DNA of 64,000 nucleotides from an uncultured Prevotellaceae bacterium (GCA_900316985.1 ONFE01000002.1:102193-166192), one strand, 5' to 3'. Shown: positions 41,191 to 51,810, numbered from the stretch's first letter. Program-made: numbers and translations. The notes: generated from the letters alone by a model not told the origin.

Positions 41191-42716
41191 ACCTTCTCCA
41201 GGCGTTTCATCATGACAAACATGAAGATGGCCGCGATGAGGCAGACAGCAAGGAATACGCTCCAGCAAACCCAGAGAGGAACGGCTCCCCACAGCAGTCC
41301 ACCAACTACCACGAGCTGGTTACCGATGGCTGTAGCGACAAACCATCCGCCCATCATCATGCCCTTATACTTGGGAGGTGCAACCTTCGACACGAACGAG
41401 ATACCCATTGGCGACAGGAGCAGCTCACCGAACGTGAGAATCAGGTAAACGGAAATCAGCAGATTAGGAGTGACGTCGGCCACATGAACGGCAACAGGAT
41501 TGCCGTCGGCACCCATTACCGTCTGAGGCATGGGAAGTCCGAACGAACCGAATGCCATCAGGGCATAGGCCACAGCTGCCACTATCATACCGTAGGCAAT
41601 CTTACGCGGAGCCGAGGGCTCTTTTCCCTTGGCGGCCAATGAACCGAAGATAGCCATCGATACTGGAGTCAGAGCCACCACATAGAAGGGGTTGAACTGC
41701 TGGAAGATGGGGGCAGAAACATCGATGCTGCCTGAAAGCTGACTGTATTTCCAGCAGAGGAAAGCTACGGCAAGGATAACCACAGCGCAGGCAATGCCGC
41801 GGCCCTTAGATGTCTTCGACTGGAAAACTGAGAACAGGCCATACACGATAAAGATGATAGCCACGAGATTCCATACGTCGAAGCACATGGCCTGCAAGCC
41901 CGAGGCAGAGTTAGCCGTGAACTCATCGGCAAAATAGGTCAGCGAGAGTCCGTTCTGATGGAAGGCCATCCAGAAGAAAATCACAACGGCAAACACGAGG
42001 CACAGGGCAACAATACGCTGTTTGGTCTCTTCCTTGCTCAGTTCCTCGACGGCCACATCGGCAGCCTGGTCCTTCTTCTTGCTTCCTCCCTCTGTATGGC
42101 GGAAGGTAGAGCGGAAGATGTAATAGATGGCAATTGACAGAATCAGCGACACACAAGCTACAGCAAACGAGAAGTGATAGGCATCGTTGCTGGAATAGCC
42201 CAGTGTGTTCTCGGCATACTCCTTAATCTTGATGGCGGCCGTGGGAGCAAACAATGCACCGATGTTGATGGCCATGTAGAAAATGGAGAAGCCCGCATCG
42301 CGCTTGTCCTTATACTTCGGGTCGTTATACAAGTCGCCCACCATTACCTGCAGGTTGCCCTTGAACAGTCCGGTGCCGAAGCCAATCAGCAACAGGGCGG
42401 CCAGCATCACAATGAGGGCAAACGTGTTGCCTCCCAGGGGGACGCTCAACAGCAGATAGCCTGCAAACATGATGATGATACCCGTGGTAACCATCCGACC
42501 AAAGCCAAACTTGTCGGCAAGCATACCACCAAACAGCGGGAAGAAATACACAAACATGAGGAAAGCGCTATAGATGGTACCTGCCAAAGCCGGCGACAAT
42601 CCATAGTTTGCCCTCAAAAACAATGCAAACACTGCAAGCATCGTGTAGTAACCGAAGCGCTCTCCCGTATTGGCGAGAGCTAGTGCAAATAGACCTTTAG
42701 GTTGATTTTCAAACAT
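41184..42716 (-). CDS. POT/PTR-family peptide transporter
   Basis: The 510-residue membrane protein has the POT signature ExxERFxYY near the N-terminus (ANTGERFGYYTMLAVFALFL) and the MFS loop GGMLADKFGFGRM. About 12-14 helices; a charged loop (GGSKKKDQAADVAVEELSKEE) separates the halves. It is predicted to import di- and tripeptides with protons across the inner membrane. It lies between a barrel protein (3 nt upstream) and nth (overlapping). Confidence 0.93.
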   Translation of the reverse strand: MFENQPKGLFALALANTGERFGYYTMLAVFALFLRANYGLSPALAGTIYSAFLMFVYFFPLFGGMLADKFGFGRMVTTGIIIMFAGYLLLSVPLGGNTFALIVMLAALLLIGFGTGLFKGNLQVMVGDLYNDPKYKDKRDAGFSIFYMAINIGALFAPTAAIKIKEYAENTLGYSSNDAYHFSFAVACVSLILSIAIYYIFRSTFRHTEGGSKKKDQAADVAVEELSKEETKQRIVALCLVFAVVIFFWMAFHQNGLSLTYFADEFTANSASGLQAMCFDVWNLVAIIFIVYGLFSVFQSKTSKGRGIACAVVILAVAFLCWKYSQLSGSIDVSAPIFQQFNPFYVVALTPVSMAIFGSLAAKGKEPSAPRKIAYGMIVAAVAYALMAFGSFGLPMPQTVMGADGNPVAVHVADVTPNLLISVYLILTFGELLLSPMGISFVSKVAPPKYKGMMMGGWFVATAIGNQLVVVGGLLWGAVPLWVCWSVFLAVCLIAAIFMFVMMKRLEKVC

Positions 42717-42718
42717 AA

Positions 42719-43474
42719 TTATTTAATTTTGTCGTTTTTAGTCCTAAATATATCAAACAGGTAAGTAAGTTTAACAACGATGTTCCCGAAGTTTGAACGA
42801 CCGAAAAAGTCGCGTTTACTGTCATGGTAGATGTTACCTAAGCCGTAGTAATAACGGCCTTCCACGATGAAGTGACCCAGTTTGGGATGGGAATATTCCA
42901 AACCCAGACCACCCGCAATACCGTAGTCGAACTTGTTTTCCACCATCATCGTGTCTTGTTCAATCGTTTGGTTTACACGGTCGGCTACATTTCTTTTCTC
43001 GAGTTCAAAATTCGATTTGGAACTTTCACTCAGATAGACACCGAACTGAGGACCTACCTGAAAGAAGAAATTGAACCCCTTACGCTCACGTCCCCATGCC
43101 AGACGGGCCATGATGGGAAACTGGATATAGTTGATTGTTTTCTGAAATTGTTCTTCAAGGCCGGTCTCAGAGTTGATAACAGGCTTATCCTCAATGTCTA
43201 GGATTTCTTCTTTCCATCCTATCTGAGAATAATTGATTTCACCATAGACAGAACAGATGGATTTGAAATATTTTTCACAAACATAGCGGTAGGATAAGCC
43301 TCCGGTGATTCCTCCATGGAAAGTCTGCGACACTTTAGGTACAAATGAAACATTACTCAGCACGTAACCGCCATTCACACCAACGGCAAAATCACTACGA
43401 TGCTCGCCAACCTGAGCCGTCGAACAGAGTTGGCATGCGATAAGCAGTGTCAGCAGAATGAAAAACTTCTTCAT
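42719..43474 (-). CDS. PorT-like outer-membrane beta-barrel protein
   Basis: From MKKFFILLTLLIACQLCSTA (signal peptide) the product is 251 residues with the outer-membrane-barrel pattern of the PF13568/PorT family: DFAVGVNGGYVLSNVSF, TFHGGITGGLSYRY, FQVGPQFGVYL, DYGIAGGLGLEY. PorT itself is a type IX secretion component, but many family members are not, and orthology is not shown. A GTG at 43483 overlaps the preceding stop, but the ATG gives the better signal peptide. Confidence 0.8.
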   Translation of the reverse strand: MKKFFILLTLLIACQLCSTAQVGEHRSDFAVGVNGGYVLSNVSFVPKVSQTFHGGITGGLSYRYVCEKYFKSICSVYGEINYSQIGWKEEILDIEDKPVINSETGLEEQFQKTINYIQFPIMARLAWGRERKGFNFFFQVGPQFGVYLSESSKSNFELEKRNVADRVNQTIEQDTMMVENKFDYGIAGGLGLEYSHPKLGHFIVEGRYYYGLGNIYHDSKRDFFGRSNFGNIVVKLTYLFDIFRTKNDKIK

Positions 43475-43482
43475 CTTACTCA

Positions 43483-44628
43483 CTAAAAATTCACTATGGA
43501 GATGGCCCCGTTCGTGTTGTAATGAATGAACTGGAACACCTGATTCTGATAGCCACCCTTCTTCCCTACTCTTTCAAAGCGGTAAGGCGTCTGCACGGAT
43601 GGCTTCACACTCTTGCTTCCGTCGAACTTGTCACCATACTCATGCAATCCGCGTATAAAGAAACAGGCCTGATCATACCCCGTAATGGCAAAGCGCGGAA
43701 TGGCCTCCATCATGGGAGCGTGGAACCAGCGATTGTAGTCTTGAAGCAAGGTTTGAGTCTTCTGGGCAGAAATGTTCAGATAGAATGTTGAGGGCACGTA
43801 TGTGTCATACTCTACAAACTTGGTCATGTTATTGCGCTCGTACATCAACCATTCCGTATAGCCAAACATCGAAATCTTAAGTGCTGAATTGTTGCGCTTC
43901 AGCTCATCTAATTTACGGTAAGCGGAAGTCAGTTCGGGAGAACGATCAGTATTCAGTATAACAATGTTAGGCTTATCCAGTGTGAAAGCCTTCACGAAAT
44001 TCTCATAGGGAGAATTAAGGTTCGTGATGTTGTAATTAACACCTTTTGAATCGAGCAACTGACGAAGTCCCTTAGTGAAAGGGCCTTTCTTGCTATCGGG
44101 ATCATTGCAATCGATGAAAACGGGATGATAATCAGCGAAACGGCCCATAAAGTTCTTAATCGTCTTTTCGTTCAACTGTTCGGGTGACTGATATACCTGA
44201 TAGATCTGCGGACATTTAGTGACATCGTCACCATTAATGGAGAAAGGAATCACCACCTTAATTCCATAAGCTTTGGCAAATTCAGCCAACTGTGGAACTT
44301 GCTTTGTATAGAGCGGGCCGAAGATGAGGTCACACTTATCAGCTCCGTCCTTTAACAGCGTCTGGCGTATATCTGCGTCAATGTTCACATTCCATGCGTG
44401 AATATCCACAGAAATACCTTCCTTCTTGAGGTCATCAACTGCCAGCAGAATTCCACGGTAGAACTCCACCATGCGCCGTCCGTCGCCATCCACGTCATGC
44501 AACGGAAGCATAATGCCCACACGCACTTCGCGCTTGCGCACATCCGTCTTGCCGGTTGCCATTACGTTGTTAATCACCGTGAAAACCATTAGTGCTACCA
44601 GCACTCCATATCTTAAATAATGTCTCAT
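43483..44628 (-). CDS. Periplasmic binding protein-like lipid-free exported protein
   Basis: From MRHYLRYGVLVALMVFTVIN (signal peptide) the product is 381 residues with a type 1 periplasmic-binding fold: VRVGIMLPLHDVDGDGRRMVEFYRG, CDLIFGPLYTKQVPQLAEFAKAYGIKVVIPFS, IVILNTDRSPELTSAYRKL. Bacteroidota homologues often carry an N-terminal LysM domain, which is absent here. No permease or ATPase is adjacent, so import is not implied; a scaffold or sensor role is possible. It starts the five-gene run with the barrel, POT transporter, nth and DUF2461. Confidence 0.77.
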   Translation of the reverse strand: MRHYLRYGVLVALMVFTVINNVMATGKTDVRKREVRVGIMLPLHDVDGDGRRMVEFYRGILLAVDDLKKEGISVDIHAWNVNIDADIRQTLLKDGADKCDLIFGPLYTKQVPQLAEFAKAYGIKVVIPFSINGDDVTKCPQIYQVYQSPEQLNEKTIKNFMGRFADYHPVFIDCNDPDSKKGPFTKGLRQLLDSKGVNYNITNLNSPYENFVKAFTLDKPNIVILNTDRSPELTSAYRKLDELKRNNSALKISMFGYTEWLMYERNNMTKFVEYDTYVPSTFYLNISAQKTQTLLQDYNRWFHAPMMEAIPRFAITGYDQACFFIRGLHEYGDKFDGSKSVKPSVQTPYRFERVGKKGGYQNQVFQFIHYNTNGAISIVNF

Positions 44629-44656
44629 TTTCGATAATTCTTTTAGATTTCGAATG

Positions 44657-44664
44657 CAAAAATA
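44657..44664 (-). promoter_or_regulatory. -7 box of the binding protein operon
   Basis: TATTTTTG on the minus strand, 28 nt before the ATG at 44628. Confidence 0.55.
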
Positions 44665-44676
44665 CAAAAAAATGCG

Positions 44677-44684
44677 TATCTTTG
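44677..44684 (+). promoter_or_regulatory. -7 box of the CHU_C gene
   Basis: TATCTTTG, 20 nt before the ATG at 44705; divergent from the binding protein promoter. Confidence 0.65.
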
Positions 44685-44704
44685 CGCATTAAAGTCGAAC
44701 TAAA

Positions 44705-45412
44705 ATGAAAATAAAACAATTATTTGCACTTTCGGTGGCTCTTTTGATGGCTTTTCCTGCCTTTGCCGATAATTATCCGATAGTATCTCCTACGGTTGAA
44801 TACACTGATTCGACTGGAGTGCTAATCATTAAACATACGTCCGAGAGTTTCACGGAGCAGGCTCCGCTCACCATACGGTTCAAGGCCAATCCGGAAAATA
44901 CTGCCGGATACACGATGAATTATCAATGGACAATCAACAATACTAAAGATCCTTCGTTCAATATCGTGAACTATACCGAGGAGTTTGAACAGACATTCAC
45001 CCGTGCTGGCGAGTTCAGCATAAAACTCCTCTATACGTATACTGACGCTGATGGAAAACAAATGTCGGAACAAACCGACTCGATAAAATTTACCATTAAG
45101 GAGAGCAAACTTGATTTTCCCAATGCATTCTCACCCAATGGCGATAGGCTGAATGAAAAATACAAAGCCAAGGTTTGCCAAAGCATAGTTGAGTTTCGGG
45201 CCACCATCTATAATCGTTGGGGACAGAAGCTATATTCCTGGACCGACCCTTATGATGGATGGGACGGGACTTTCAATGGCAAGCCTGTGAAGCAGGGTGT
45301 TTATTATGTCAATGTTGTGGCTAAGGGTGCTGACGGATATGAATACCATATTCGCCGGGATGTCAACCTGCTGCGTGGTTACACCGAAGTAACCAGTACG
45401 ACAACACCATAA
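44705..45412 (+). CDS. Gliding motility-associated C-terminal (CHU_C) domain protein
   Basis: The 235-residue product has a signal peptide (MKIKQLFALSVALLMAFPAF), a PKD-like domain (residues about 45-130; QWTINNTKDPSFNIVNYTEE) and a C-terminal CHU_C domain (about 135-235) with FPNAFSPNGDRLNEKY, TIYNRWGQKLYSW, PYDGWDGTFNGKPVKQGVYYV. That domain is the type B sorting signal of type IX secretion. The protein consists of almost nothing but the targeting domain, so its cargo role is unclear. It lies 35 nt before uvrA. Confidence 0.9.
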   Translation: MKIKQLFALSVALLMAFPAFADNYPIVSPTVEYTDSTGVLIIKHTSESFTEQAPLTIRFKANPENTAGYTMNYQWTINNTKDPSFNIVNYTEEFEQTFTRAGEFSIKLLYTYTDADGKQMSEQTDSIKFTIKESKLDFPNAFSPNGDRLNEKYKAKVCQSIVEFRATIYNRWGQKLYSWTDPYDGWDGTFNGKPVKQGVYYVNVVAKGADGYEYHIRRDVNLLRGYTEVTSTTTP

Positions 45413-45447
45413 TGCGTTCTCAGCGACTCAGCTGAAATCTTAATCAT

Positions 45448-48291
45448 ATGCAAAAAGAAACAGAAAAGATAAATGTCTGGGGAGCCCGCGTCCACAATCT
45501 GAAGAACATTGACGTTGAAATCCCCCGTAATTCCCTTACCGTTATTACCGGTCTTTCCGGCTCAGGAAAGTCCTCTTTGGCCTTCGATACTATTTTTGCC
45601 GAAGGCCAGCGCCGTTATATTGAAACCTTTTCCGCCTACGCCCGTAATTTCCTCGGGAATATGGAACGTCCGGATGTGGACAAGATTACCGGACTTTCAC
45701 CGGTAATCAGTATTGAGCAGAAAACCACCAACAAGAATCCACGTTCTACTGTAGGAACCATCACTGAGGTCTATGACTACCTGCGTCTTCTCTTTGCTCG
45801 TGCAGGAACGGCCTATAGTTACATGACCGGTGAAAAAATGGTGAAATACACCGAAGAGAAAGTGCTTGAAATGATTGGGCAGGCATATCAAGGACGGCGT
45901 ATTTTCATTCTGGCTCCACTCATTCGCAATCGTAAGGGCCACTATCGTGAACTCTTTGAAAGTATGCGCCGTAAGGGTTACCTCTACATCCGTGTAGATG
46001 GTGAAGTACTTGAGATTCAACGTGGAATGAAAGTTGACCGTTACAAAAACCATAATATTGAGGTTGTCATAGACAAAATGGCCGTAAACGGACTTGATAC
46101 CGTTAGCGATGACCGCTTACGTAAAAGCGTGTCAACAGCTATGAAACAAGGCGACGGACTGCTGATGATTATGGATAAGGATACCGGTGAGGTGAAACAC
46201 TATTCCAAGCGTCTGATGTGCCCCACCAGCGGAATATCGTATGGAGATCCTGCTCCAAATAAATTCTCGTTCAACTCACCGGAAGGAGCCTGCCCTGTCT
46301 GTAAGGGATTAGGCTATATCAACCAGATAGACCTCAAGAAAGTAATACCCGATGACAAGCAGTCTATCCACGACGGAGGCATTGCCCCATTGGGCAAATA
46401 CAAGAACCAGATGATCTTCTGGGAGATTGAGGCTATTCTTAAGAAATACGATTTAGATCTCAAATCCCGTATTGCCGACATCCCTGTTGAGGCAATTAAT
46501 GAGATTCTATATGGTTCATTGGAGAATCTGAAGATTCCGAAGGAGGTGGTTCATACGACAAGTGATTATTTCATCAGTTTCGATGGCGTGATAAAGTACC
46601 TGCAAAACGTGATGGACAATGACGATTCCGTGAGCGGACAGAAATGGGCAGACCAGTTCCTTGCCGAATGTACATGCCCAGAATGTAAGGGACAAAGACT
46701 CAATCGCGAATCCCTATCCTATAGAATATGGGACAAGAACATCAGTGACCTGGCCAATATGGATCTCACGGAACTGAAGGATTGGTGCATGGAAGTTGAG
46801 CAACATATGGAGCCCCAGCAGCAACAGATTGCTACGGAAATTCTGAAGGAAATACGAACTCGTATTGACTTTATGCTGGAAGTAGGACTCGATTATCTGG
46901 CTCTCGACCGTCAGTCTGCAACACTTTCCGGTGGAGAGAGCCAGCGAATACGCCTGGCCACACAGATTGGTTCACAACTGGTGAACGTACTTTATATCCT
47001 GGACGAACCAAGTATTGGTCTGCATCAACGAGATAATGAACGGCTCATTTCTTCATTGAAGGATCTGCGTGATATCGGCAATACGGTCATTGTGGTGGAA
47101 CACGACGAGGAAATGATGCGCAATGCCGACTATATCGTTGACATCGGCCCAAAGGCTGGACGCAAAGGAGGACGAGTCGTCTTTCAGGGGACACCCGACA
47201 AAATGCTTTCACCCGATGCGGAAAAGACGCTCACCGCCCAGTATCTAACAGGTGAGAAAAGCATCGAGATTCCTACTAAAAGAAGGGAAGGAAACGGTAA
47301 GTATATCAGCATCCGAGGCGCAAAAGGAAACAATCTGAAAAACGTAGACGTGGATTTCCCATTAGGGAAACTCATCCTCGTAACAGGTGTAAGTGGTTCG
47401 GGCAAGTCCACGCTTGTCAATGAGACGCTTCAGCCGATTCTCTCTCAGCATTTTTACCGTTCTTTGAAAAAACCCATGCCCTACGATTCCGTGGAAGGTA
47501 TCGACTATATAGATAAGGTAGTCAATGTTGACCAAAGTCCCATAGGCCGAACACCACGCTCCAATCCCGCTACATATACGGGTGTATTTTCAGATATCCG
47601 CTCTCTTTTCGTAAACTTGCCTGAAGCAAAGATCCGTGGATATAAGCCCGGGCGTTTCTCATTCAATGTCAAAGGAGGCCGGTGCGAGGCATGTAACGGT
47701 AATGGTTACAAGAGCATTGAAATGAATTTCCTGCCCGATGTGATGATTCCTTGTGAAGTCTGTCACGGCAAACGCTACAACCGCGAGACATTGGAGGTTC
47801 GTTTCAAGGGAAAGTCAATTGCCGATATTCTCGACATGACCATTAATCAGGCGGTGGAATTCTTCGAAAATGTCCCTGAAATTCTGCGAAAGATCAAGAC
47901 CATTCAGGATGTCGGATTAGGTTACATCAAACTAGGACAGCCCTCCACTACCCTATCCGGCGGCGAAAGCCAGCGCGTGAAATTGGCCACGGAACTTTCA
48001 AAACGGGATACGGGCAAGACCCTCTACATTCTTGACGAACCGACTTCGGGACTTCATTTCGAAGACATCCGTATCCTGATGGATGTACTGCAGCGTCTGG
48101 TTGACCGCGGCAATACGGTCATCATCATTGAGCATAACCTGGACGTCATCAAACTGGCTGACTGGATTATCGACATGGGACCGGAGGGAGGTCGCAAGGG
48201 CGGCGAACTGCTTTCTGCCGGAACACCTGAGGCAATTGCAAAGAGTGACCGAGGCTACACGCCCCGTTTCCTGCGTTCCGTGCTGAAATGA
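45448..48291 (+). CDS. uvrA: Excinuclease ABC subunit A
   Basis: The 947-residue product has the two ABC modules of UvrA: Walker [11 protein letters not shown] and [10 protein letters not shown], signatures [12 protein letters not shown] and [12 protein letters not shown], Walker [14 protein letters not shown] and [12 protein letters not shown]. Zinc motifs are CPVCKGLGY / [10 protein letters not shown] and CEACNGNGY / [10 protein letters not shown]. It scans DNA for bulky lesions in nucleotide excision repair. Probably cotranscribed with the CHU_C gene; the 22-nt repeat array follows it. Confidence 0.96.
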   Translation: MQKETEKINVWGARVHNLKNIDVEIPRNSLTVITGLSGSGKSSLAFDTIFAEGQRRYIETFSAYARNFLGNMERPDVDKITGLSPVISIEQKTTNKNPRSTVGTITEVYDYLRLLFARAGTAYSYMTGEKMVKYTEEKVLEMIGQAYQGRRIFILAPLIRNRKGHYRELFESMRRKGYLYIRVDGEVLEIQRGMKVDRYKNHNIEVVIDKMAVNGLDTVSDDRLRKSVSTAMKQGDGLLMIMDKDTGEVKHYSKRLMCPTSGISYGDPAPNKFSFNSPEGACPVCKGLGYINQIDLKKVIPDDKQSIHDGGIAPLGKYKNQMIFWEIEAILKKYDLDLKSRIADIPVEAINEILYGSLENLKIPKEVVHTTSDYFISFDGVIKYLQNVMDNDDSVSGQKWADQFLAECTCPECKGQRLNRESLSYRIWDKNISDLANMDLTELKDWCMEVEQHMEPQQQQIATEILKEIRTRIDFMLEVGLDYLALDRQSATLSGGESQRIRLATQIGSQLVNVLYILDEPSIGLHQRDNERLISSLKDLRDIGNTVIVVEHDEEMMRNADYIVDIGPKAGRKGGRVVFQGTPDKMLSPDAEKTLTAQYLTGEKSIEIPTKRREGNGKYISIRGAKGNNLKNVDVDFPLGKLILVTGVSGSGKSTLVNETLQPILSQHFYRSLKKPMPYDSVEGIDYIDKVVNVDQSPIGRTPRSNPATYTGVFSDIRSLFVNLPEAKIRGYKPGRFSFNVKGGRCEACNGNGYKSIEMNFLPDVMIPCEVCHGKRYNRETLEVRFKGKSIADILDMTINQAVEFFENVPEILRKIKTIQDVGLGYIKLGQPSTTLSGGESQRVKLATELSKRDTGKTLYILDEPTSGLHFEDIRILMDVLQRLVDRGNTVIIIEHNLDVIKLADWIIDMGPEGGRKGGELLSAGTPEAIAKSDRGYTPRFLRSVLK

Positions 48292-48321
48292 TAAGTATTG
48301 CCGCTCACAGTTTTGATTTGG

Positions 48322-48400
48322 GCGGATGATACTTTGCCTTCGGGCGGATGATACTTTGAAGTCCAGCGGATGATACTTTGGAAGGTAAAGTATCATCCGC
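48322..48400. repeat. 22-nt direct repeat x3 ending in an inverted copy
   Basis: GCGGATGATACTTTG occurs at 48322-48336, 48344-48358 and 48366-48380, exactly 22 nt apart, then AAAGTATCATCCGC in inverted orientation at 48387-48400. The last direct and the inverted copy form a 14-bp hairpin with a 7-nt loop that lies between convergent uvrA and pfkA and can act as a terminator. Confidence 0.9.
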
Positions 48401-48413
48401 CGGAAATGGAAAA

Positions 48414-49391
48414 CTAAATGCTCAATTCATCGAGCACTTTTATCAGTTTGCGGTCGAAAGGCTTGTCCGTGCGGATACATTCGCTAAAGGGTACATAGAC
48501 CACTTCATTGTTCCGGACGCCGACCATCACGTTGCGCTGTCCTTGCTTAATAGCCTCAATGGCTCCCACACCTGTACGGCTGGCCAAAATACGGTCGTGG
48601 GCAGAGGGCGAACCGCCACGTTGCAGATGTCCCAAGATAGAAACGCGTACGTCAAACTCCGGGAACTCCTTCTTTACACGGTCTGCATAATAAAGCGCGC
48701 CGCACTTGGGACTCTCGGAAACAATGACAATGCACGATTTCTTTGACTTACGGATACCGCGGCCCATAAACTGCGCCAACTGGTCAACATCTGTCATGTC
48801 CTCAGGTATGATGGCTGCTTCCGCACCGCAAGCTATGGCAGAATTCTGAGCCAGGAAGCCGGCATCGCGTCCCATAACTTCTACGAAGAAAATGCGTTCG
48901 TGAGAGTTGGCGGTGTCACGGATTCGGTCCACGCATTCCATAATCGTATTCATGGTAGTATCATAGCCTATCGTGGAATCGGTGCCATAGAGGTCATTGT
49001 CAATTGTGCCGGGAAGTCCGATAACAGGAAAGTCAAACTCCATACCGAAGTTTCTCGCACCCGTAAGTGAACCGTTACCGCCTATTACGACCAAAGCGTC
49101 AATTTCTTCTTTCACGCAGGTTTCGTAAGCTTTCTGCATTCCTTCCGGTGTCGTGAACTCTTTGGAACGGGCTGTCTTCAAAATCGTTCCACCACGGGTG
49201 ATAATTCCACTTACATTTTCCGTAGTAAACTCTTTCACTTCACCTTTGATGAGGCCATCATAGCCACGATAGATACCTTTTATTCTGAATCCGTTATAAA
49301 TGCCTGCACGCGTGACGGCACGTATAGCCGCATTCATGCCAGGGGCATCACCTCCGGATGTCAGGATTCCGATAGTCTTGATTTTCGACAT
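48414..49391 (-). CDS. pfkA: ATP-dependent 6-phosphofructokinase
   Basis: The 325-residue product is a group I phosphofructokinase: [16 protein letters not shown] and [12 protein letters not shown] near the N-terminus, [33 protein letters not shown] (substrate/ATP site), [12 protein letters not shown] and [15 protein letters not shown]. The Gly at the position after GGNGS indicates an ATP-type rather than a PPi-type enzyme (inference). It commits fructose-6-phosphate to glycolysis. Convergent with uvrA; a 25-nt gap separates it from the upstream antiporter gene. Confidence 0.95.
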   Translation of the reverse strand: MSKIKTIGILTSGGDAPGMNAAIRAVTRAGIYNGFRIKGIYRGYDGLIKGEVKEFTTENVSGIITRGGTILKTARSKEFTTPEGMQKAYETCVKEEIDALVVIGGNGSLTGARNFGMEFDFPVIGLPGTIDNDLYGTDSTIGYDTTMNTIMECVDRIRDTANSHERIFFVEVMGRDAGFLAQNSAIACGAEAAIIPEDMTDVDQLAQFMGRGIRKSKKSCIVIVSESPKCGALYYADRVKKEFPEFDVRVSILGHLQRGGSPSAHDRILASRTGVGAIEAIKQGQRNVMVGVRNNEVVYVPFSECIRTDKPFDRKLIKVLDELSI

Positions 49392-49416
49392 AGTTATTAT
49401 AATTACAGGTTATATT

Positions 49417-50766
49417 TTAACTGTTCAATAAGAAGAGTGCAATCATTCCCAACAGCCACGACAACGCAACTACCCATCCTACATTGCGCAGATACCAACC
49501 CACACGAATGTGTTCCATCTTCATCAAGGCTAATCCTGCCACAGAACCGATCAACAGCGTTGAACCTCCCATTGCTGTTGAAAAAGCAATAATCTTCCAG
49601 AATACATCATTCTGCGGGAAGTTTTGGAAGAGGGAGATGAAACTCATAGCTGAGGCAAACGTGTCGAGCACGGTACTGAAAGCCGCAGCGATGGCACCCA
49701 TCAGCCACACATTATGAATATTTTCAAGACACCAGCGTCCAAGCCATGCAATGGCTCCGGTCTCATGAACCACACCAATGGCAAGCATGATGCCCATCAC
49801 GAATAGAGCCAACTGAACCACACCATATTGGAGCACAAATGGAACACGTCGCTGAATCATCTTGTCAACATCCATCAGTTTGCGGTTCATCACCTCGTTT
49901 ACAATCCAAAGCACACTCAGCACGCACAATGCTCCAAGGAAAGGAGACAGTTTGGTGATATTATGGAAAGTCGGAATGAACCAGAGACCTCCGATTCCAA
50001 CAATGAGCATCACAAGACGCTGCCAGATTTTAAGATTGGTGTCATCGCCCCTGTATGGCATTGTCCGCCATTGGGAATCTATTCGTTCCGGTAACATTCG
50101 GGAAAGCCATAGCGTAGGCACAATCCAGCAAATCAGGCACGGAATGATAAGTGCCATGGAGAAATTGGTCGCCGTTACCAGTTCGTTGGTCCACAAAACA
50201 AGTCCCGTAGGATCACCGATAACGGTCAGCGCACCCCCACAGTTGGCTGCCACCACGATAGCCGAACCGTATATCATCCGCTGCCTACGTGCTGGGACGA
50301 TATCATGCATAATCATCAACATCATCGTAGTGGTTGTGATGTTGTCGAGATTGGCGCTGATAAGAAATGTGATGGCTGTCATCAGCCAAAGGAGTTTACG
50401 GCTGTGGCGTGTACGCATAATTTGCGTCAGGAAATCAAAGCAACCATTATTATTGAGGATTTCCACGATAATCATCGTCGCCAGCAGGAAGAGCACAATT
50501 TCTGCACCTTTACCCACATAATTCAAGAAAATATTCCCTGCGATGTATTCCTTGACGGCAACACTTGTTGCATTGGCACCGGCCAGCCAATTGATATAAT
50601 CATCCGGATGCTGGGCCATTACGTAATCAGTACCCCAACAGATATAGAGCACCCACCCCACCGTTCCGGCGAACACCGCCGAAGCAGCCTTGTTGATATG
50701 CGTGATGCTCGATGTGGCAATCAGCACATATCCAATCAATAATATGGCAATAATTATCAGTGTCAT
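49417..50766 (-). CDS. nhaD: NhaD-family sodium:proton antiporter
   Basis: The 449-residue membrane protein belongs to the NhaD/ArsB-type ion transporter superfamily: FLISANLDNITTTTMMLMI, ANCGGALTVIGDPTGLVLW, SAMSFISLFQNFPQND and FSTAMGGSTLLIGSVAG are its signatures, with about 11-12 helices. It exchanges Na+ for H+. In an organism with a Rnf pump that may export Na+ or H+, this antiporter couples the two gradients (inference). It is followed 25 nt later by pfkA. Confidence 0.9.
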   Translation of the reverse strand: MTLIIIAILLIGYVLIATSSITHINKAASAVFAGTVGWVLYICWGTDYVMAQHPDDYINWLAGANATSVAVKEYIAGNIFLNYVGKGAEIVLFLLATMIIVEILNNNGCFDFLTQIMRTRHSRKLLWLMTAITFLISANLDNITTTTMMLMIMHDIVPARRQRMIYGSAIVVAANCGGALTVIGDPTGLVLWTNELVTATNFSMALIIPCLICWIVPTLWLSRMLPERIDSQWRTMPYRGDDTNLKIWQRLVMLIVGIGGLWFIPTFHNITKLSPFLGALCVLSVLWIVNEVMNRKLMDVDKMIQRRVPFVLQYGVVQLALFVMGIMLAIGVVHETGAIAWLGRWCLENIHNVWLMGAIAAAFSTVLDTFASAMSFISLFQNFPQNDVFWKIIAFSTAMGGSTLLIGSVAGLALMKMEHIRVGWYLRNVGWVVALSWLLGMIALFLLNS

Positions 50767-50774
50767 TTCATCCG

Positions 50775-50806
50775 CAAAGTTACGGATTAATTATGTAAAT
50801 CTCAAA
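50775..50806 (-). promoter_or_regulatory. Promoter of the nhaD-pfkA operon
   Basis: On the minus strand TTTG (50803-50806) and TAACTTTG (50775-50782) with 20-nt spacing; the -7 box ends 8 nt before the nhaD ATG, so the leader is minimal. Confidence 0.78.
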
Positions 50807-50823
50807 CATTTGAGACTTTTTTT

Positions 50824-51810
50824 TCAAATGCGCCCGAATATCTTTCGCAATGAAAAGTATATTTCCTCCTGCAAGCGGAAAAGATTCCATGAAAAGCGAA
50901 GCGGCATATAGCCAGGCTTTAACAACAAACGTTTAGGCACGCCGATAAGGTCGGCAGTCTGCCACCCTTGCCTAATCTGAGTCAGCGCATATCTCCTGTC
51001 AGCTTCCGATAATAAATGGCGGAATCTAAAATAATCCTTATACTGGTCGATAACAGTAAGCCATACATTTTCTTTCAACACGTGAATGATGTCAGTCGTA
51101 ACTTCCATAGCCTTCAGTTGGGCAAGCAGACTCTGTGCAGCTTTCATCTTTTCAAAGCGTCTGCGACTTACGGAGTGTGTCATAGAAACGGCATGTTGGC
51201 GGTAATAATAGATTCCCTCACAATTACGTACTTCCTTTGAGACCAGATAGTGGATGCGAGTGGTGTTGTCATCGCTGAAAAGCAGGGCACTATCGTCATA
51301 AGGATATTGTTTCTGAATGGCAGCCCTCACCCCGTAGACTCCATGAATGCCGTTCCAACTGAGACTTTTGCGGAAGGCGGTCTCACCAGGCAAAACGCTG
51401 AAGTCATCCACAGGGAAATCTTCTAAGTTGCCATTCTCATGAATAAGTACAAGATGTAGGAGTACGCAATCTGTTTCGGGATGGTTTTCAAAAACGCTAA
51501 CCATCTGTTGAAGCGCATCATCTGAAAGATAGTCATCGCTGTCAAGAAAACACACATAATCACCATCGGCGTATTTCAAGCCTTCATTTCGGGCTACTGC
51601 CTGGCCTGAATTATGGTCCATCTTCTTGACGAGGAAACGATTGTCACTTCGGGCATATTCATTGAGAATGTCAAAAGAATGGTCTTCACTCGCATCATCC
51701 ACACAAATAATTTGGATGTCTCGTAAAGACTGACGACTGAGAGAATCGAGGCATTCACGCAGATACTTCTCTGCATTATACACGGCAACAAGTACACTGA
51801 CCTTACTCAT
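50824..51810 (-). CDS. Glycosyltransferase family 2 protein
   Basis: The 328-residue product is a GT-A enzyme: VSVLVAVYNAEKYLRECLDS, CVDDASEDHSFDIL (nucleotide-binding DD) and VCFLDSDDYLSDDAL (metal-binding DxD). The C-terminal half is specific and gives no clear sugar assignment. Probably adds a sugar to a lipid-linked surface glycan on the cytoplasmic face. It overlaps the flippase gene by 8 nt; an AAGGAGG sequence lies in the flippase's last codons. Confidence 0.9.
   Translation of the reverse strand: MSKVSVLVAVYNAEKYLRECLDSLSRQSLRDIQIICVDDASEDHSFDILNEYARSDNRFLVKKMDHNSGQAVARNEGLKYADGDYVCFLDSDDYLSDDALQQMVSVFENHPETDCVLLHLVLIHENGNLEDFPVDDFSVLPGETAFRKSLSWNGIHGVYGVRAAIQKQYPYDDSALLFSDDNTTRIHYLVSKEVRNCEGIYYYRQHAVSMTHSVSRRRFEKMKAAQSLLAQLKAMEVTTDIIHVLKENVWLTVIDQYKDYFRFRHLLSEADRRYALTQIRQGWQTADLIGVPKRLLLKPGYMPLRFSWNLFRLQEEIYFSLRKIFGRI

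Noticed and set aside
48322-48400. Possible CRISPR array
   Set aside because: Only three 15-nt units with 7-nt spacers and no cas genes; spacers are far too short.
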